Assembly: GCA_009760885.1 (NCBI GenBank)
Contig: CM019701.1
Span: 19,203,130 to 19,267,129, forward strand
Direction of reading: 5' to 3'
Source of the DNA: Achatina immaculata
Lineage: Eukaryota; Mollusca; Gastropoda; Stylommatophora; Achatinidae
DNA length: 64,000 bases
A program made the position numbers and the translations under genes. Below the pieces are notes generated by a model. The model was not told where the DNA came from and did no database searches. It worked only from the letters and a program-made list of their open reading frames with translations. Positions 11,162 to 21,780 of the stretch are shown here, in pieces (position 1 is the stretch's first letter; every line of letters starts with the position of its first letter).

Positions 11162-11420
11162 AGGTGCGAGATAGCCCCGTACGTTAGTACGCTGTTCTCT
11201 CTTGGTTAGAGTGTTGCTCGTCCTACCGAAGTTCGTGGTTGGAACTCCAGGTAATTCTCTTGTCATTTTTTCTTTCTCTCATGTATCACTAAAGTGATGT
11301 GTCTACGATTTTTCCGAGGTCTAACCCTACAAAACTGTGTTGTTTCACTTTACAATACGATAACCTCGTAGTTTCCTATTTACAAAAACTTTTTCCAGAA
11401 GAAATATTCTGCTGCACTTT
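11162..11420 (+). mobile_element. tRNA-derived SINE (plus)
   Basis: A head with TAGTACGCTGTTCTCT..TGGTTAGA and a decayed B box (GGTTGGAACTCC), then TAATTCTCTTGTCATTTTTT and TCTACGATTTTTCCGAGGTC. Same family as the composite at 10674-11095 and as 21375-21600. Confidence 0.7.
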
Positions 11421-11798
11421 CTCAAGCTTAGTCTACCTCCATGACATCTGGCAGAGTCGTGTGAGACAATAACTAACCCTCCACGCCTGAGATACCAGCA
11501 GAAAGACACTGGAGTTCTCTAAAAGATAACTGTATATGTTACAGTTTAGCCTTCTATAGTTTAGCGTCTTTGTAGCTTAGTGAGTTATATTTTAGCATGT
11601 ACGGTTGATATTTCCTGATGTAGTAATTTAAAAGAAATATTTCTTATTCTTCCACATATTTCCTTTTCTTTAATACATTTGGAGCTGGAAAGATAATGTA
11701 GATATATAATGTAGATTCAGTGATATATTTAAAATCATAAAGAGAGAAAGTACAAAGCATAAGAGCAAGAAATAATTGGACAGTATGAAGAGAATTTA

Positions 11799-12657
11799 TT
11801 TTTGCTACCAGAAGGTAAATGCTATAGAAGAGTTCTCCAAATATCGTGGACACAAAAAAGAACAAATATATCTATACTACAAGAGCTAAATATTGAAGAA
11901 GGCTGGCTAGTAAAGAGGATTAAAGAGAGAAAACTTAAATATTTTGGACACATTAAACGTCATGATAATTTAGAGAAGACCGTATTGGAAGGATACATAA
12001 TGGGAAAAAGAAAAAGAGGAAGACCGAAACGAAGATGGCTGCAAGACATCGTTGATGATCTGGAAATGGATGCAGCAGCTGCAGGCCATCTTGCTCACAA
12101 CCGAGAGGCCTACAGGAGTGCTGTTTGGGAGGCAAAGTTCCGCAAGGGACATGCAAAGGAATGAATGAATGAACCAGAAGGTTGTGATCACTTCCTACAT
12201 CTGCTCCTTTCCTTGCTCGCACATCTTGTAGTGACCGTTTCCACTTGTTGTTTATCAGAATGTGATCGATTTGGTTTTCTGTGGTTTTATCTGGTGACCT
12301 CCAAGTCACCTTATGGATGTTTTTGTGTTGGAAAATTGTCCCTCCGATGGTCATCATGTTTTCTTCACAGAAACTGCACAGTCTTTCTCCATTTTCATTT
12401 ATTTCTCCAATTCCTTCTCTTCCCATGATTATTATTCTATCTTCATTTCTTTCACCTACTTTTGCATTGAAGTCGCCCAAGATGAGTAGCATATCATGCT
12501 TTGGTATTGTTTCTACTGTGGCTTGGAGGCTGTTGTAAAAATCTTCTTTTAATTCCTCTTCAGCTGCTTCTGTTGGTGCATAACAAACTATAATAGACAG
12601 CTTCGTGAATCTTGAGTTGAAGCGTGCGGAAGCCCCATGTGCCCTGGGCACTTAAGG

Positions 12658-12692
<35 letters not shown>
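11799..12692. mobile_element. LINE-a copy with inverted endonuclease part and nested LINE-c
   Basis: Bounded by an exact 14-bp TSD ATGAAGAGAATTTA (11785-11798 and 12693-12706). The sense 3' end is 12622-12692 (GGAAGCCCCATGTGCCCTGG, GCACTTAAGGTTCAG, (GA)n). The rest, 12621-12183 plus 11806-11799, is an inverted AP-endonuclease segment: LSIIVCYAPTEAAEEELKED, HDMLLILGDFNAKVGERN, WRSPDKTTENQIDHILIN, GSDHNLLVAKI. The last phrase is interrupted by a LINE-c insertion. The GDFNAKVG, NQIDHILI and SDHNLL motifs identify the endonuclease. Confidence 0.88.
11817..12172 (+). mobile_element. LINE-c 3' end nested inside the inverted LINE-a
   Basis: Encodes CYRRVLQISWTQKRTNISIL, LKYFGHIKRHDNLEKTVLEG, GKRKRGRPKRRWLQDIVDDL, AAGHLAHNREAYRSAV and ends in (GAAT)n. 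The exact 10-bp duplication ACCAGAAGGT flanks it (11807-11816 and 12173-12182). Removing it restores the LINE-a endonuclease frame across LLVAK. Confidence 0.93.
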
Positions 12693-12696
<4 letters not shown>

Positions 12697-12706
12697 AGAG
12701 AATTTA

Positions 12707-14834
12707 AGAGAAAGTGGGGCCTACACTACTCACAGTTTTCGTATCATGTGATGAAATTCTTCAACATTCAGTGCATATTGTTTTCAAAGATTCTAAATAA
12801 AATCATTTGCATACAAACCTGAATTTTCTTAAATATTAACATACGTACTTACCAGACAGTTATATCTCGAACGCTATTTAATGTTCCATAGAACATAATC
12901 TTCTGTATTCCTATTCTTGGTATTTCTTCCTTCACCCACCTTCCTTCTCCCCACCGCCGTTACTTTACTTATAACCAAGACATTTTTCTTTGACAGCTTC
13001 ACCCCGAGTTTAGTGTACACTTGAAAATTAATCTGTGTATATAACGTCATCTGGCTACTGTGACAGAGATAACATTTGTCAACATTTGGGGCATCCATAT
13101 AACATGTCTCTCACATAATCTACCCTTCTCATTCTAAGTGTTCTCTATTTCTGGTTGCTGCTAGAAAATTCTGGAACGTCGCTACAGGCAACAGTCGTTG
13201 ATACGACCTTATTTCTGGTTGTTTTCTCCTTGTACTACAGGACTGCTATTGCGAGGACTGTTATCGCTTAGTTCTTGTTCGATCTGTCCAAGTTTTTGTT
13301 TCTTGTGGACGATCTACGTTTGGATCGAGGGGGTGTACAACCTTGACTGAAACTTAATCGTCAACGAGACTTGGTAGTGGTTCGGGGTTAGTGTGTGATT
13401 TATCAGTTTCTTGCATCATTCGTGTCTGAGGCATGGCCGAGCTAGGTTGTGTTTTAGTTGTGCATATGGTTTGTTGCTGTAATTATGTGTTATATTATGT
13501 GGTTTGGATGACTGATTATTTAGATATGATTTCAGTCCTCGCCCACTTCATGTGGTGTATGAATTGTATAGTGTGGAATAAGTTGTGGTGTAGTTATGTG
13601 ATTTGTGTTGAAGGTTAAGTTCCGTAAAACGTTAAATTTTACTGGTAGAGGTAAAAGCTTACTTATTAATTATGTATGATTTCATTGTCAGCATTATTCA
13701 TATTGAATTAATATTGAATGCTTAATCCTATTTATGCTATTCGTTTACATTGTGCTGGCATTCATATCAATTTAGTCATGTACGCCATATGCAGCTTTGG
13801 GTGCCTAGGATTAAGTGCAGTCGCGCACATGTTTATATGGAGAGCTCATGTAAGAGTCCAGAGAGTTTGAGGATATATTTACATTGATTTCATCATATTA
13901 ATATTGCAGACCAGTGAATGTTCATTATTACGTGTTATTATGCTTGAATTGTTATTGCATTACATCTTCATCCTCATTGATTCTTTTATCATTGCTTGTG
14001 CATTACCGCTGATTAATGTCGTTTGTTGTTATGTTGATTGTCAGTGCCTGTTGTATGTTGTTCCTGAGGTTAATTATGAGATTAAAAATGATTATAGACT
14101 TATTGATTCATATCTCATGTGTCGTGTGTACTGTTGTATATGTCATGTATACTGTTGTATATGTCATGTGTACTGTTGTATTGAATTTCAGATACTTTAA
14201 CGGTATTTCTCACAACTGGTATACGACAGGCCAAAGAAAGAGGAACCTGTGGTGGCTATGTAAGGAAGAAGACAGATTATTATTCCTCTAAATAAATTTG
14301 TATATACCAAAGGGATTGTTAAGGTACAATATCCCATTTTCATAATTAAATTTCCCACCCCCACCCCACCCCCACCCCCGCACTTAAAAATCTTCTAAAC
14401 TTGCACCAATCACGTTTTACACTATCCTTTTCGCATGTATCTCATCCGACTTGTGCAGTGCTACTGTGTATTGATTCATACCCGACAGAGGCAGGACAAA
14501 GCTGCTATAAATATCATTGTTTATCATTGTATATTCCCTGGCATGTAGATGACTGGGTTTTCAAATACAAGAGCAGTCTAAGGTTCATGTGTTAATCTGT
14601 GAGATTCTGGTTTCTGTTTCTTAATTTAGTCTTTCATTAAATGTTTTCTAGGTATATGACATTTTGTACCACTCATGGGTTGCTGGATACAGACAGACAG
14701 ACAGACAGAACAGAATAGTACCAGCACAACAGTTATATACTAAAATGATGCGTCATAGGTCAGTAACTCTGTTGTTCTAATAACCAATGTATTTACATAA
14801 AGCACACTATTGTAATATTAAGACCAAGGCTTAC
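12707..14834. other. Gene A intron 4, right part: no feature resolved
   Basis: AT-rich sequence with a C-rich run near 14355-14380, a 21-bp triplicate around TACTGTTGTATATGTCATGT (14120-14185) and a (GACA)n run at 14690-14710. I see no coding motif and no element ends. Open frames here are short and lack recognisable residues. Confidence 0.5.
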
Positions 14835-15023
14835 CTCCACTAATGTGAAGAGAGCACAAAGCTCTGACCCCATCTCCACTGATGATAACTTCCATGACTT
14901 TCTTAATCGGCTGACAATGAATGTCTAGAACAGTGTCGGAGACGGCTGCACTTCTCATGTTTTTGCATTCTACCGACTCGTGGGTGTCACTTGTGAAGTT
15001 TACTCGGAAATTATTCAGTACTT
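14835..15023 (-). CDS. Gene A exon 4: second half of N-terminal beta-sandwich-like domain
   Basis: A 189-base symmetric phase-1 exon from acceptor CATATTTAG to donor GTAAGC. It encodes residues 129-191. It starts EVLNNFRVNFTSDTHESVEC, has a second Cys in DTVLDIHCQPI, and ends in SGDGVRALCSLHISGG. The 'FRV.F.S...C...V...T.DI.C......I.G.GV..LCSLHISGG' string matches what I recall of molluscan proteins that run directly into GRNVALxQ of an F5/8C domain. That is exactly what the next exon supplies. The potential N-glycosylation site NFT is visible. Confidence 0.82.
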
Positions 15024-15129
15024 CTAAATATGAAGAAAAAAAATAAACCATTGAACTTCAGATTTACTTTATAAATTTAAGAATAAAAATTACTAACAGT
15101 TTGTATGGAACGTGCAAATTCCTACAGAA

Positions 15130-15242
15130 TGTATCCTTTATGTGTGATAATTTTCTTTGGAATTCTATAGTTTTCCAGGATTCTTCACAATACACTTTGA
15201 TCCGCACCATCGAAAGCTTTTTCTTAGTCAACAAATGTTACA
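15130..15242 (-). mobile_element. LINE-h RT fragment, left part
   Basis: The minus strand reads 'TFVD(stop)EKAFDGADQSV', then 'RILENYRIPKKI' in a decayed frame, the palm motif A region of a LINE reverse transcriptase. It is the continuation of 16204-16445, split by a Penelope-like insertion. Confidence 0.62.
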
Positions 15243-15252
15243 AGTAGGGATG

Positions 15253-16193
15253 AGAATGTATAAATGAAAAAAAACCGTTTTACGCGTAGGAGATCGTTTT
15301 CATCAACAGCTTAACTACATTTCTAAGAGGGCTTGGACACCTGTGGCTAAATATTTTTGCCTTAGCAACCACAGGGGAAAACAAGACATTTCTGTTAGTG
15401 CGATCCGCTCTTGTTCTGCCAGTGTACGATCTCGAAGGGTCCTAGAACAGCGCCTTATTTTCCAGGCTGGCTGTCTCCAACCAGCTGGAATTAACAATGT
15501 CTTCAGCTTTCTTTAACTTCTTTAGTTTTCCACTTTTTCTCTGCGATTTATACTATAATTTCTTGTTTCTTTCCTCTAGCCACCTTCTCTTTTTCTCTGG
15601 CGTCCTATAGGTGTTTATTGCCCCCCCCCCCAGGTCTTGTCCTTCACTCATTAGTCTCATATTATATCTCTGGTTCCCTCGCCTCTCCCCACCACGATTT
15701 ATGTCCCTAAGGCCTTAGAGATGTTTATCGCCTCTTCTGTTCGTTCTTCATTCATTATCTCTCCGCTTCCCCTCCCCTCGACACCTGCTTTTCTAGCGGC
15801 CTACCATTGTCTATTGCCTTTCCCTCCCCCCACCTAACGTCTTTCGATAGTTTCTTATTTCCGATGGCTTCATCTGCTATCCTTTGTGACCCCCGTGGTC
15901 TCTATGCCTCTCCAGTGGCACACGCATTCTTGTATTCCTTACTTAGGAGGATGTCACTAAGATAAGTGTTTCATTTTCTGTTAGTTATATGTCGTGTTTG
16001 TTTGTGTATGTAATCCTCGAAAAAGGCTCACGCCGAAATATTGGATGTTGTATGTTTTTCATTTACACATTCTCATCTTACTTTCATACTTTCTATTCGT
16101 TTTTTTCTCATTTACTCACTCCCTCACCATACACCTCTATCTACCTTTATTATTATTTGAACCAGTGTTGCTGCAGCCGCCATCCCTTTTACT
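15253..16193 (+). mobile_element. Penelope-like element 3' end nested in LINE-h
   Basis: Plus strand starts in the endonuclease C-terminus (decayed VGDRFHQQL, YISKRAWTPVAKYFCLSN, HRGKQDISVSAIRSC, LEQRLIFQAGCLQPAGIN, FSFL stop at about 15515). It then has about 670 bases of pyrimidine-rich 3' region. That region contains the hairpin GGCTCACGCC followed by GAAATATTGGATG, and ends CATCCCTTTTACT. It is flanked by a 10-bp near-exact duplication AGTAGGG[A/G]TG (15243-15252 and 16194-16203). Confidence 0.82.
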
Positions 16194-16203
16194 AGTAGGG
16201 GTG

Positions 16204-16445
16204 GCTGAAATTCCATTGAGTGTTCTACAGTGATATTAAGTGTTGCGACAGGGTCAGTATGTGATCTCCTCTTTCTAAAACCTGCTTGTTCTTCTCTGAA
16301 TTAATCTTCTACTGAAGCTCGTATTCTGTTTAGCAAGGTCCTGCTGAAGACTTTGCTTGGTAAGGAGGTCAGCGAGATGCCTCTGAACTTCTAACATTTT
16401 GACAGGTTAGCATTCTTCTGTAGCTTGATAATGTGAGGCTTTCTT
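16204..16445 (-). mobile_element. LINE-h RT fragment, right part
   Basis: The minus strand reads, with stops, FRGISLTSLPSKVFSRTLLN, R.EEQAGFRKRRSH, TLNITVEHSMEFQPPL. This is the region before motif A of a LINE reverse transcriptase. Frames join to 15242-15130 when the Penelope-like insert is removed. Confidence 0.7.
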
Positions 16446-16866
16446 CTGCGCTCGTGACATCGTTTCTACCACCCAGATAGTTGTGGACAGTATGGAAAGT
16501 ATCATGGGTTTTAGATGTACAACAGTGTTAAACATAGAATTGATTGATGTGGTTTTACGTTACTTTACTTCAAACGTAGTATTTTTTAATAATTTCTAAT
16601 TTTCTCATTTTTGGGATCTTTACTGTTTCTTTCCGCTTAAAATAGTCGTAATATTAATAATTTAATAATACCTCGTATTTACGTAAGTACCTACATGCAT
16701 ATATGTGTAATTAAGTTGTTAGGCAAATTTAGCTGGCCATTTTATATTTGATGGCATCTGTCATAACAGTTTCGCATTACTTCCAGATATTTGTTAGCTC
16801 TAAATTTTGTATTACATTTTGAAGAAGAAAATTTTTTTCGAATACATTTACTGTTAACTAAATGAC

Positions 16867-17265
16867 ATGTTAGTTCCCTTGAACATGAACTACTGCTTGA
16901 GGAGTATTTTAAACATTAAATGGCAGGATAAGATCGGGAACGAGGAGATCTGTGAAAGGGAAAGACAAGAACCTATGAACCTACAAGTCATGTCTAGGAA
17001 GTGGAGGTGGATTGGCCACACTCTGAAGAAACTCGACACCAGCGTAGCAAGACAGGCACTGACATGGAATCCTGAAAGAAATAGAAAACGAGGAAGACCT
17101 AGACTAACTTGGAGAAGAGAAATTATGACAGTGCTCAGAGACAAGGGACGTACATGAAGGAAGCAGAGAATAATTCCAAGAACATGATGACTGGAGAGCT
17201 TTTATCCGTGGTCTATGCTCCAAAGGGAGTGAAAGGTGATGATGATAATGATGATGATGATATTA
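16867..17265 (+). mobile_element. LINE-g C-terminal fragment with (GAT)n tail
   Basis: Plus strand encodes CLRSILNIKWQDKIGNEEIC, RKWRWIGHTLKKLDTSVARQ, ALTWNPERNRKRGRPRLTWR, then a shift, then WRAFIRGLCSK-like residues. It ends in GATGATGATAATGATGATGATGAT. This is a typical LINE C-terminal region, distinct from LINE-a to LINE-f. Confidence 0.75.
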
Positions 17266-17837
17266 CATGAATAAGGATGCCGTATTCTTATATTATGGTT
17301 TTATTTCAAATCCCCCAGTGTGTACTTCAGTGTGCTTCTTTGTTCCTATAGTCTGTTGTCTTCTGTATCTTTGTAAGACAGCGTAAGCTGTGTATGAATA
17401 TATAATATAATTAATTCGAAGCATGTAGTCCAAAGGTCATAGCAACGACGAAGGTTAAACGCGGTTGGTCGAAATAAAACTTACTTTTGTTTGGCGGGAC
17501 CCTTCAGATCACGTGATCTTGAAGATAAAACTCTACGTCCAGAAGAAATGAACCATTTTCCCAGCAATACACGGCGAGAATATAAGCTTTCCGTTTATGC
17601 AAGCCATGAGTTACTTCTTTATAGGCATACAGTTCTGACACTGGATTTTCCAGGATATGAAGTAACACTGAATAAATGTTCATGGGTATTTTTTTAGAGT
17701 GTTCGTGACTTAGAGAGATTTCTGACACTGTTATGAGCTCTTGATTTGCTTATATTTAAAGAGATGTGTCTCATAGATAAATGAGGGGGTCTGTAAGTGT
17801 CATATCATCTACCTGGTCACAGAGAGATTTACAGGAT

Positions 17838-18445
17838 ACAGTCAGTCATTTGGATATCCCTTGTGGAACTTTGTCTACCTAACAGCTCTCCTGTAGGCCT
17901 TTCGGTTGTAGGCTAAATGCCCTGGTGCTAATGCATCCATTCGCAGATCACAAACGATGTCTTGCAGCTATCTTCGCCTTGGTCTTCCTCTTTTTCCTTT
18001 CCCATTATGTGCCATTCCAAGACTGTCGTCTCTAAATTCTCATGACGTTTAATATGTCCAAAATATTTCAGCTTTCTCTGTTAAATCGTCTTTTCTATCC
18101 AACCTTCTTCAATATTAAGTTCTTGTAGTATGGATTTATTTGTTCTTTTTTGTGTTCATTACATTTGAAGGACTCTTCTATAGCATTTACATTCATAGGA
18201 ATTTATGTCTTTTTCAGCTGTTTTGTTTAGTGACCAAGTCTCACAGACATAGGATGCGAAGAGAAAGATGCATGTCCTCAAAATCTTATTCTTATAGTTA
18301 TGTGTGTTCCTCTCCACATCTTTACTTTTAATTTTTGAAGAGTAATAAATGTCCTCCTTTTAATTTCCCTCATTGTATCTCCATTATTAGTTAGGAATTA
18401 TCCAAGGCTGCCACTTTCACGAAATATTCCTGTTGCCTCTGACAA
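17838..18445 (-). mobile_element. LINE-c copy, strongly decayed
   Basis: The minus strand carries the LINE-c end (..AAGTTCCACAAGGGATATCC with a CAGTCAGTC tail complement) and degraded versions of HNRKAYRRAV, GKGKRGRPRRR-like, YFGHIKR, VCETWSLNKTAEKD and the LTNNGDTMREIKR block. Many stops; extends further 5' than most copies. Confidence 0.68.
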
Positions 18446-18858
18446 GATCTCGAGTGTTTCAAGTCTCTCTTCTTCTTCTTCTTCTTCTTGGATAGTGCGC
18501 TGCTATTGCCACCTCACCTCTTCCCCCTCCTCCCCCTTCCGATGAAGTCCTCATATACCTTGCTACATTTGTAACCTACGACTCTCTGAGAGAAGCAGCT
18601 TGTGATAGTAGAGAAAATGCCCTAGCCGTTGTGAAACTATAGTCAGTCATTCCTTTTAATGTTAAATAGCGCACAAACCGTAGGACTCAGACTGAAAGCA
18701 TATGTTTTACGATAGCAGGAATACTGGTTGCACCAAATATGCTAGCACAGTTATGATTCTATTAAAAGTTTGAAACTGGGCACAAACCTACGATATATCC
18801 TGAACGTTAAAAACTGAATTAACGTACAGAAGTATCAAAATACACGAGAAATGCTTAC

Positions 18859-19035
18859 CTGAATCGTGAACGTGAATTCTGAGCCACTTGAAAGGGTAAG
18901 ATGTGGGCCATGTCAGTTTTACAGCTTGAATACTTGAAGAATACGGAAGGCATGTAAATCTGCCTCCATCTGTCAACTCTCGTACTTCTCTCCCTTGAGG
19001 AAGTACTATAGCTCTGGCACTAACGGCCAGGTCAG
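18859..19035 (-). CDS. Gene A exon 3: first half of N-terminal beta-sandwich-like domain
   Basis: A 177-base symmetric phase-1 exon between acceptor ATCTTTCAG and donor GTAAGC. It encodes residues 70-128, starting ADLAVSARAIV. It contains LTDGGRFTCLPY and the signature LTWPTSYPFKWLRIHVHDS. The pattern 'DG...TC...W..S.PF.WLRI' is, from my knowledge of these proteins, the start of a galactose-binding-like or lectin-like region placed between the first EGF module and the F5/8C domain. I do not know a formal domain name. The reading is supported by frame continuity and by matching splice phases with exons 2 and 4. Confidence 0.8.
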
Positions 19036-19100
19036 CTGAAAGATAGTAATGCTTCAGTCACTACATATCATTTTTAATGAAATCCATGATAATTAAACTA

Positions 19101-19260
19101 TGTTCTCTCTCTCTCTCTCTCTCTGAACCTTAAGTGCCCAGGGCACATGGGGCTTCCGCAAGGGTTTTCCACAAATGCCTGTCCTTCGCCTTTTTTTTCT
19201 GCTCTTGCCCAGGTGAGCCCTCTATTGCTCAACATCCTTTCTGTTGTTCTTCTCCATGTT
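19101..19260 (-). mobile_element. LINE-a 3' end with (GA)n tail
   Basis: Reverse strand: RRTTER.LSNRGLTWARAEK-like residues, CGGAAGCCCCATGTGCCCTG, GGCACTTAAGGTTCAG, (GA)n. Short 5' truncation. Lies in gene A intron 2. Confidence 0.8.
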
Positions 19261-19359
19261 ACTTCTCACTAATAATCAAACCAGGACTTGTACAATTCGA
19301 CAGATTCTTTACTACAAGGAAAATCCGGTCGTACATTTCCAAAAGTGGCTATATCATAC

Positions 19360-19500
19360 GTAAAGACACACATAAGATCGTGTCTATATCTCATGTAAAG
19401 TCACACACATGATCATGTCTATATCTAAGTTAAAACCACATACAAGGTCATGTCTATATTTCACTTAAAGCCACACACAAGATCATGTCTGTATCTCACA
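19360..19500. repeat. Tandem repeat of about 37 bp
   Basis: Four imperfect copies around ATCATGTCTATATCTCATGT then AAAGTCACACACA. Confidence 0.6.
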
Positions 19501-20004
19501 AGTATCTCGCCTTAAGTGCTCCCACAGTGAGTCATACCAGCGTTAAATCTCCACCAGTTACTGACTCACACACTCAAACACATATGGTAAATTCAATGTA
19601 ATGTATTTTTCTAAAGTGATGAAGTAAAATGCCCAAATAAAGACTTACATTCTTGCTTAATTACATCCAGAAAGCGGTAATTATTTCCATCAACAAGTTT
19701 TCGATCAGACGGGTGGTGGTCTCTTTTGATGAGCAGAAGTTCACATGGATGATTCTGTCAGTGCGTGACTGGTATAAACAGTCAAATAGGCAATGAGCTT
19801 CGTGCTTGCAAAGTCAAGTCTCATTCGATTTATGCTATATGTCATCAGTTTGGCCTTCGTTTCCTCTTCAGATGACATAGAATCTCAATTCAGATATTTT
19901 CTATGGGAAAATTCTTCTACCACTTCTTTGGAGCAAACGTTTGCACCTCCATCCATCAAATCGAAACGTAGGTGTCAGTACGTATACAAGCATTTATTTA
20001 ACAA

Positions 20005-20095
20005 GTAATGGCTAATTAATCATTTAACGAATGTCTAATTAATCGCTTAACTGATGGCTAATTAATCACTAACGAATGGCTAATTAATCACTTAA
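20005..20095. repeat. Short tandem repeat of about 23 bp
   Basis: Four copies of AATGGCTAATTAATCACTTA ACG immediately beyond the donor of gene A exon 2. Confidence 0.7.
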
Positions 20096-20104
20096 CGTAG
20101 ATAC

Positions 20105-20239
20105 CATATTGACAAGCTGGTCCAAACCATCCGCGCTGACATGTAAAGCCATCAATGCATCCTCCGTCCCTGTCACAAAGATTTTGGTCACATCGACACT
20201 TGTACTGACAGAAACAGCCAAACCAGCCTGTTGTACAAC
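20105..20239 (-). CDS. Gene A exon 2: EGF-like module
   Basis: This 135-base exon follows acceptor TTATTAG and ends at donor GTATCT. It is phase 1 on both sides. It encodes about 45 residues (25-69) with nine cysteines in an EGF/laminin-like spacing: GCTTGWFGCFCQYKCRCDQN, then LCDRDGGCIDGFTCQ, then RGWFGPACQY. The repeated GWFG..CQY turn is the hallmark of the N-terminal module in molluscan MEGF-like proteins. A second GT 8 bases downstream (GTTAAG) could also serve as donor, but only the GTATCT site keeps the phase needed by the next exon, giving ACQY-ADLAVS. Extracellular and probably disulfide-bonded. Confidence 0.85.
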
Positions 20240-20293
20240 CTAATAAATATGTGAGACAACAGCAAAGTTCATTTTGTAGTCAAGACGTCAACT

Positions 20294-20785
20294 CATTCGT
20301 TCATTCATTTGCATGTCCCTTGCGGAACTTTGCCTCTCAAACAGCACTCCTGTAGGCCTCTCGATTGTGAGCAAGATGACTTGCTGCTGCTCCATCCATT
20401 TGCAGATCGTCAACGATATTTTGCAGCTATCTTCGTTTTGGTCTTCCTCTTTTTCTTTTTCCCATTATGTATCCTTCCAATACGGTCTTCTCTAAATTAT
20501 CATGACGTTTAATGTGTTCAAAATATTTAAGTTTTCTCTCTTTAATCCTCTTTACTAGCCAGCCTTCTTCAATATTAAGTTCTTGTAGTATAGATATATA
20601 TGTTCTTTTTTGTGTCCACGATATTTGGAGAACTCTTCTGTAGCATTTACATTCAAAGGCATTTATGTGTTTCCCAGCTGTTTTGTTAGGTGTCCAGGTC
20701 TCACATACGTTGCAATGGGAAAGATGCATGCCGTTAAAAATCTTATTTTTGTGGTTCTGTCTGCTCCTCTCCACAGCTTCTTTGC
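20294..20785 (-). mobile_element. LINE-c copy (minus)
   Basis: The reverse strand reads KLWRGADRTTKIRF.TACIFP, then a shift, HINAFECKCYRRVLQISWTQ, LKYFEHIKRHDNLEKTVLEG, GKRKRGRPKRR. It ends GCAAGGGACATGCAAATGAA with a TGAACGAATGAG tail. Sits in gene A intron 1. Confidence 0.85.
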
Positions 20786-20994
20786 ACCTCTAACCATGTC
20801 AACAAAATGACAGCTTGTTTTTCGTCTGCTTATCGGGCGGCAATGAAAAATTGCCAGATCATAGATGAAGGTTAACTCTTTGGATTCCATGCTTTGCTTA
20901 ATAGATGGCATTTTTGTCTTGGCCATAATAAAATCAGTCTCGTTACTTAATTGTCGGATCTTTTATTTTGCAAATATTTGGAAGCGGCAAATAA

Positions 20995-21300
20995 ATAATT
21001 CTTTTCTTTATCATAACAATCTTAAAAGACACCATAAGACAGATGGTAGGAACTACATCATGTCTACTACGCAAAGAGAAGCAAAGAAATCAAATGGTTC
21101 GGCCACTTAAAGAGAATGACACACAGCTAGCCACGAAAGCCTTCAACCAAGGAAATACAGGACACAGATCAAGAGCAAGGCCCAGAAAGAGAGGAGAGAT
21201 GATATCAGAGAAACACTCGCTAGTTCTGGCATGACCGTCAGTGAGACCACCCATTTGGCCCAAAAAAAAGGCAAACTGCATATCCCCTCAACACTTGAAA
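20995..21300 (+). mobile_element. LINE-j C-terminal fragment
   Basis: Plus strand, with one shift, reads EIKWFGHLKRMTH.QLATKAF and HRSRARPRKRW.DDI, ETLASSGMTVSETTHLAQ. A DNA-binding-like, K/R-rich LINE C-terminus of a further family. Confidence 0.6.
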
Positions 21301-21374
21301 TTCAAAAGAGGAATGATAAAGTAGACTCAGAGGAGATTTTTGTTTTGATAAGTATAAAGATAAATTAAATACAG

Positions 21375-21600
21375 GGGTGCTAGTTGGCTAAGTCGATAGT
21401 ACGCTGTTCTCTCGTGGCTAGACGGCTGCTCGTCCTACCGGAGTCCGTGTTCGAATCCCAGGTAATTCTCTTGTGATTTTTCTTTCTCTCACGTCTCACT
21501 AAAGTGATTTGTCTACGATTTTTTCGAGGTTTAATCCTACAATATTTGTTCTCTTACTTTACAGAGATAAATTAACTTCTCTTCTTCTATGTATAGTTTA
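21375..21600 (+). mobile_element. tRNA-derived SINE (plus)
   Basis: Head GGCTAAGTCGATAGTACGCT with B box GTGTTCGAATCCCAG, then GTAATTCTCTTGTGATTTTT and TCTACGATTTTTTCGAGGTT. Best-preserved head of this SINE family in the window. Confidence 0.78.
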
Positions 21601-21780
21601 ACAACACTCGGCTGTCTATGTTAGTATAATGAAATCTTGTTTTGTTAAAAATTGCATTATTCTTATTTGTATTATTTATTCATTTATTCTTTCTGTCTTT
21701 TCCATGAGTGGTAAAGAGATCTCCACACGGCTGTTTGGCAAAGTTGCGGTTTGAGGCAGAATATTTGACCTAGAGAAATC

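Noticed and set aside
13433..14300. Several 60-100 codon frames rich in C, V and Y
   Set aside because: No conserved motif, partly made of a 21-bp repeat, and no splice signals in phase with gene A, which lies on the other strand.
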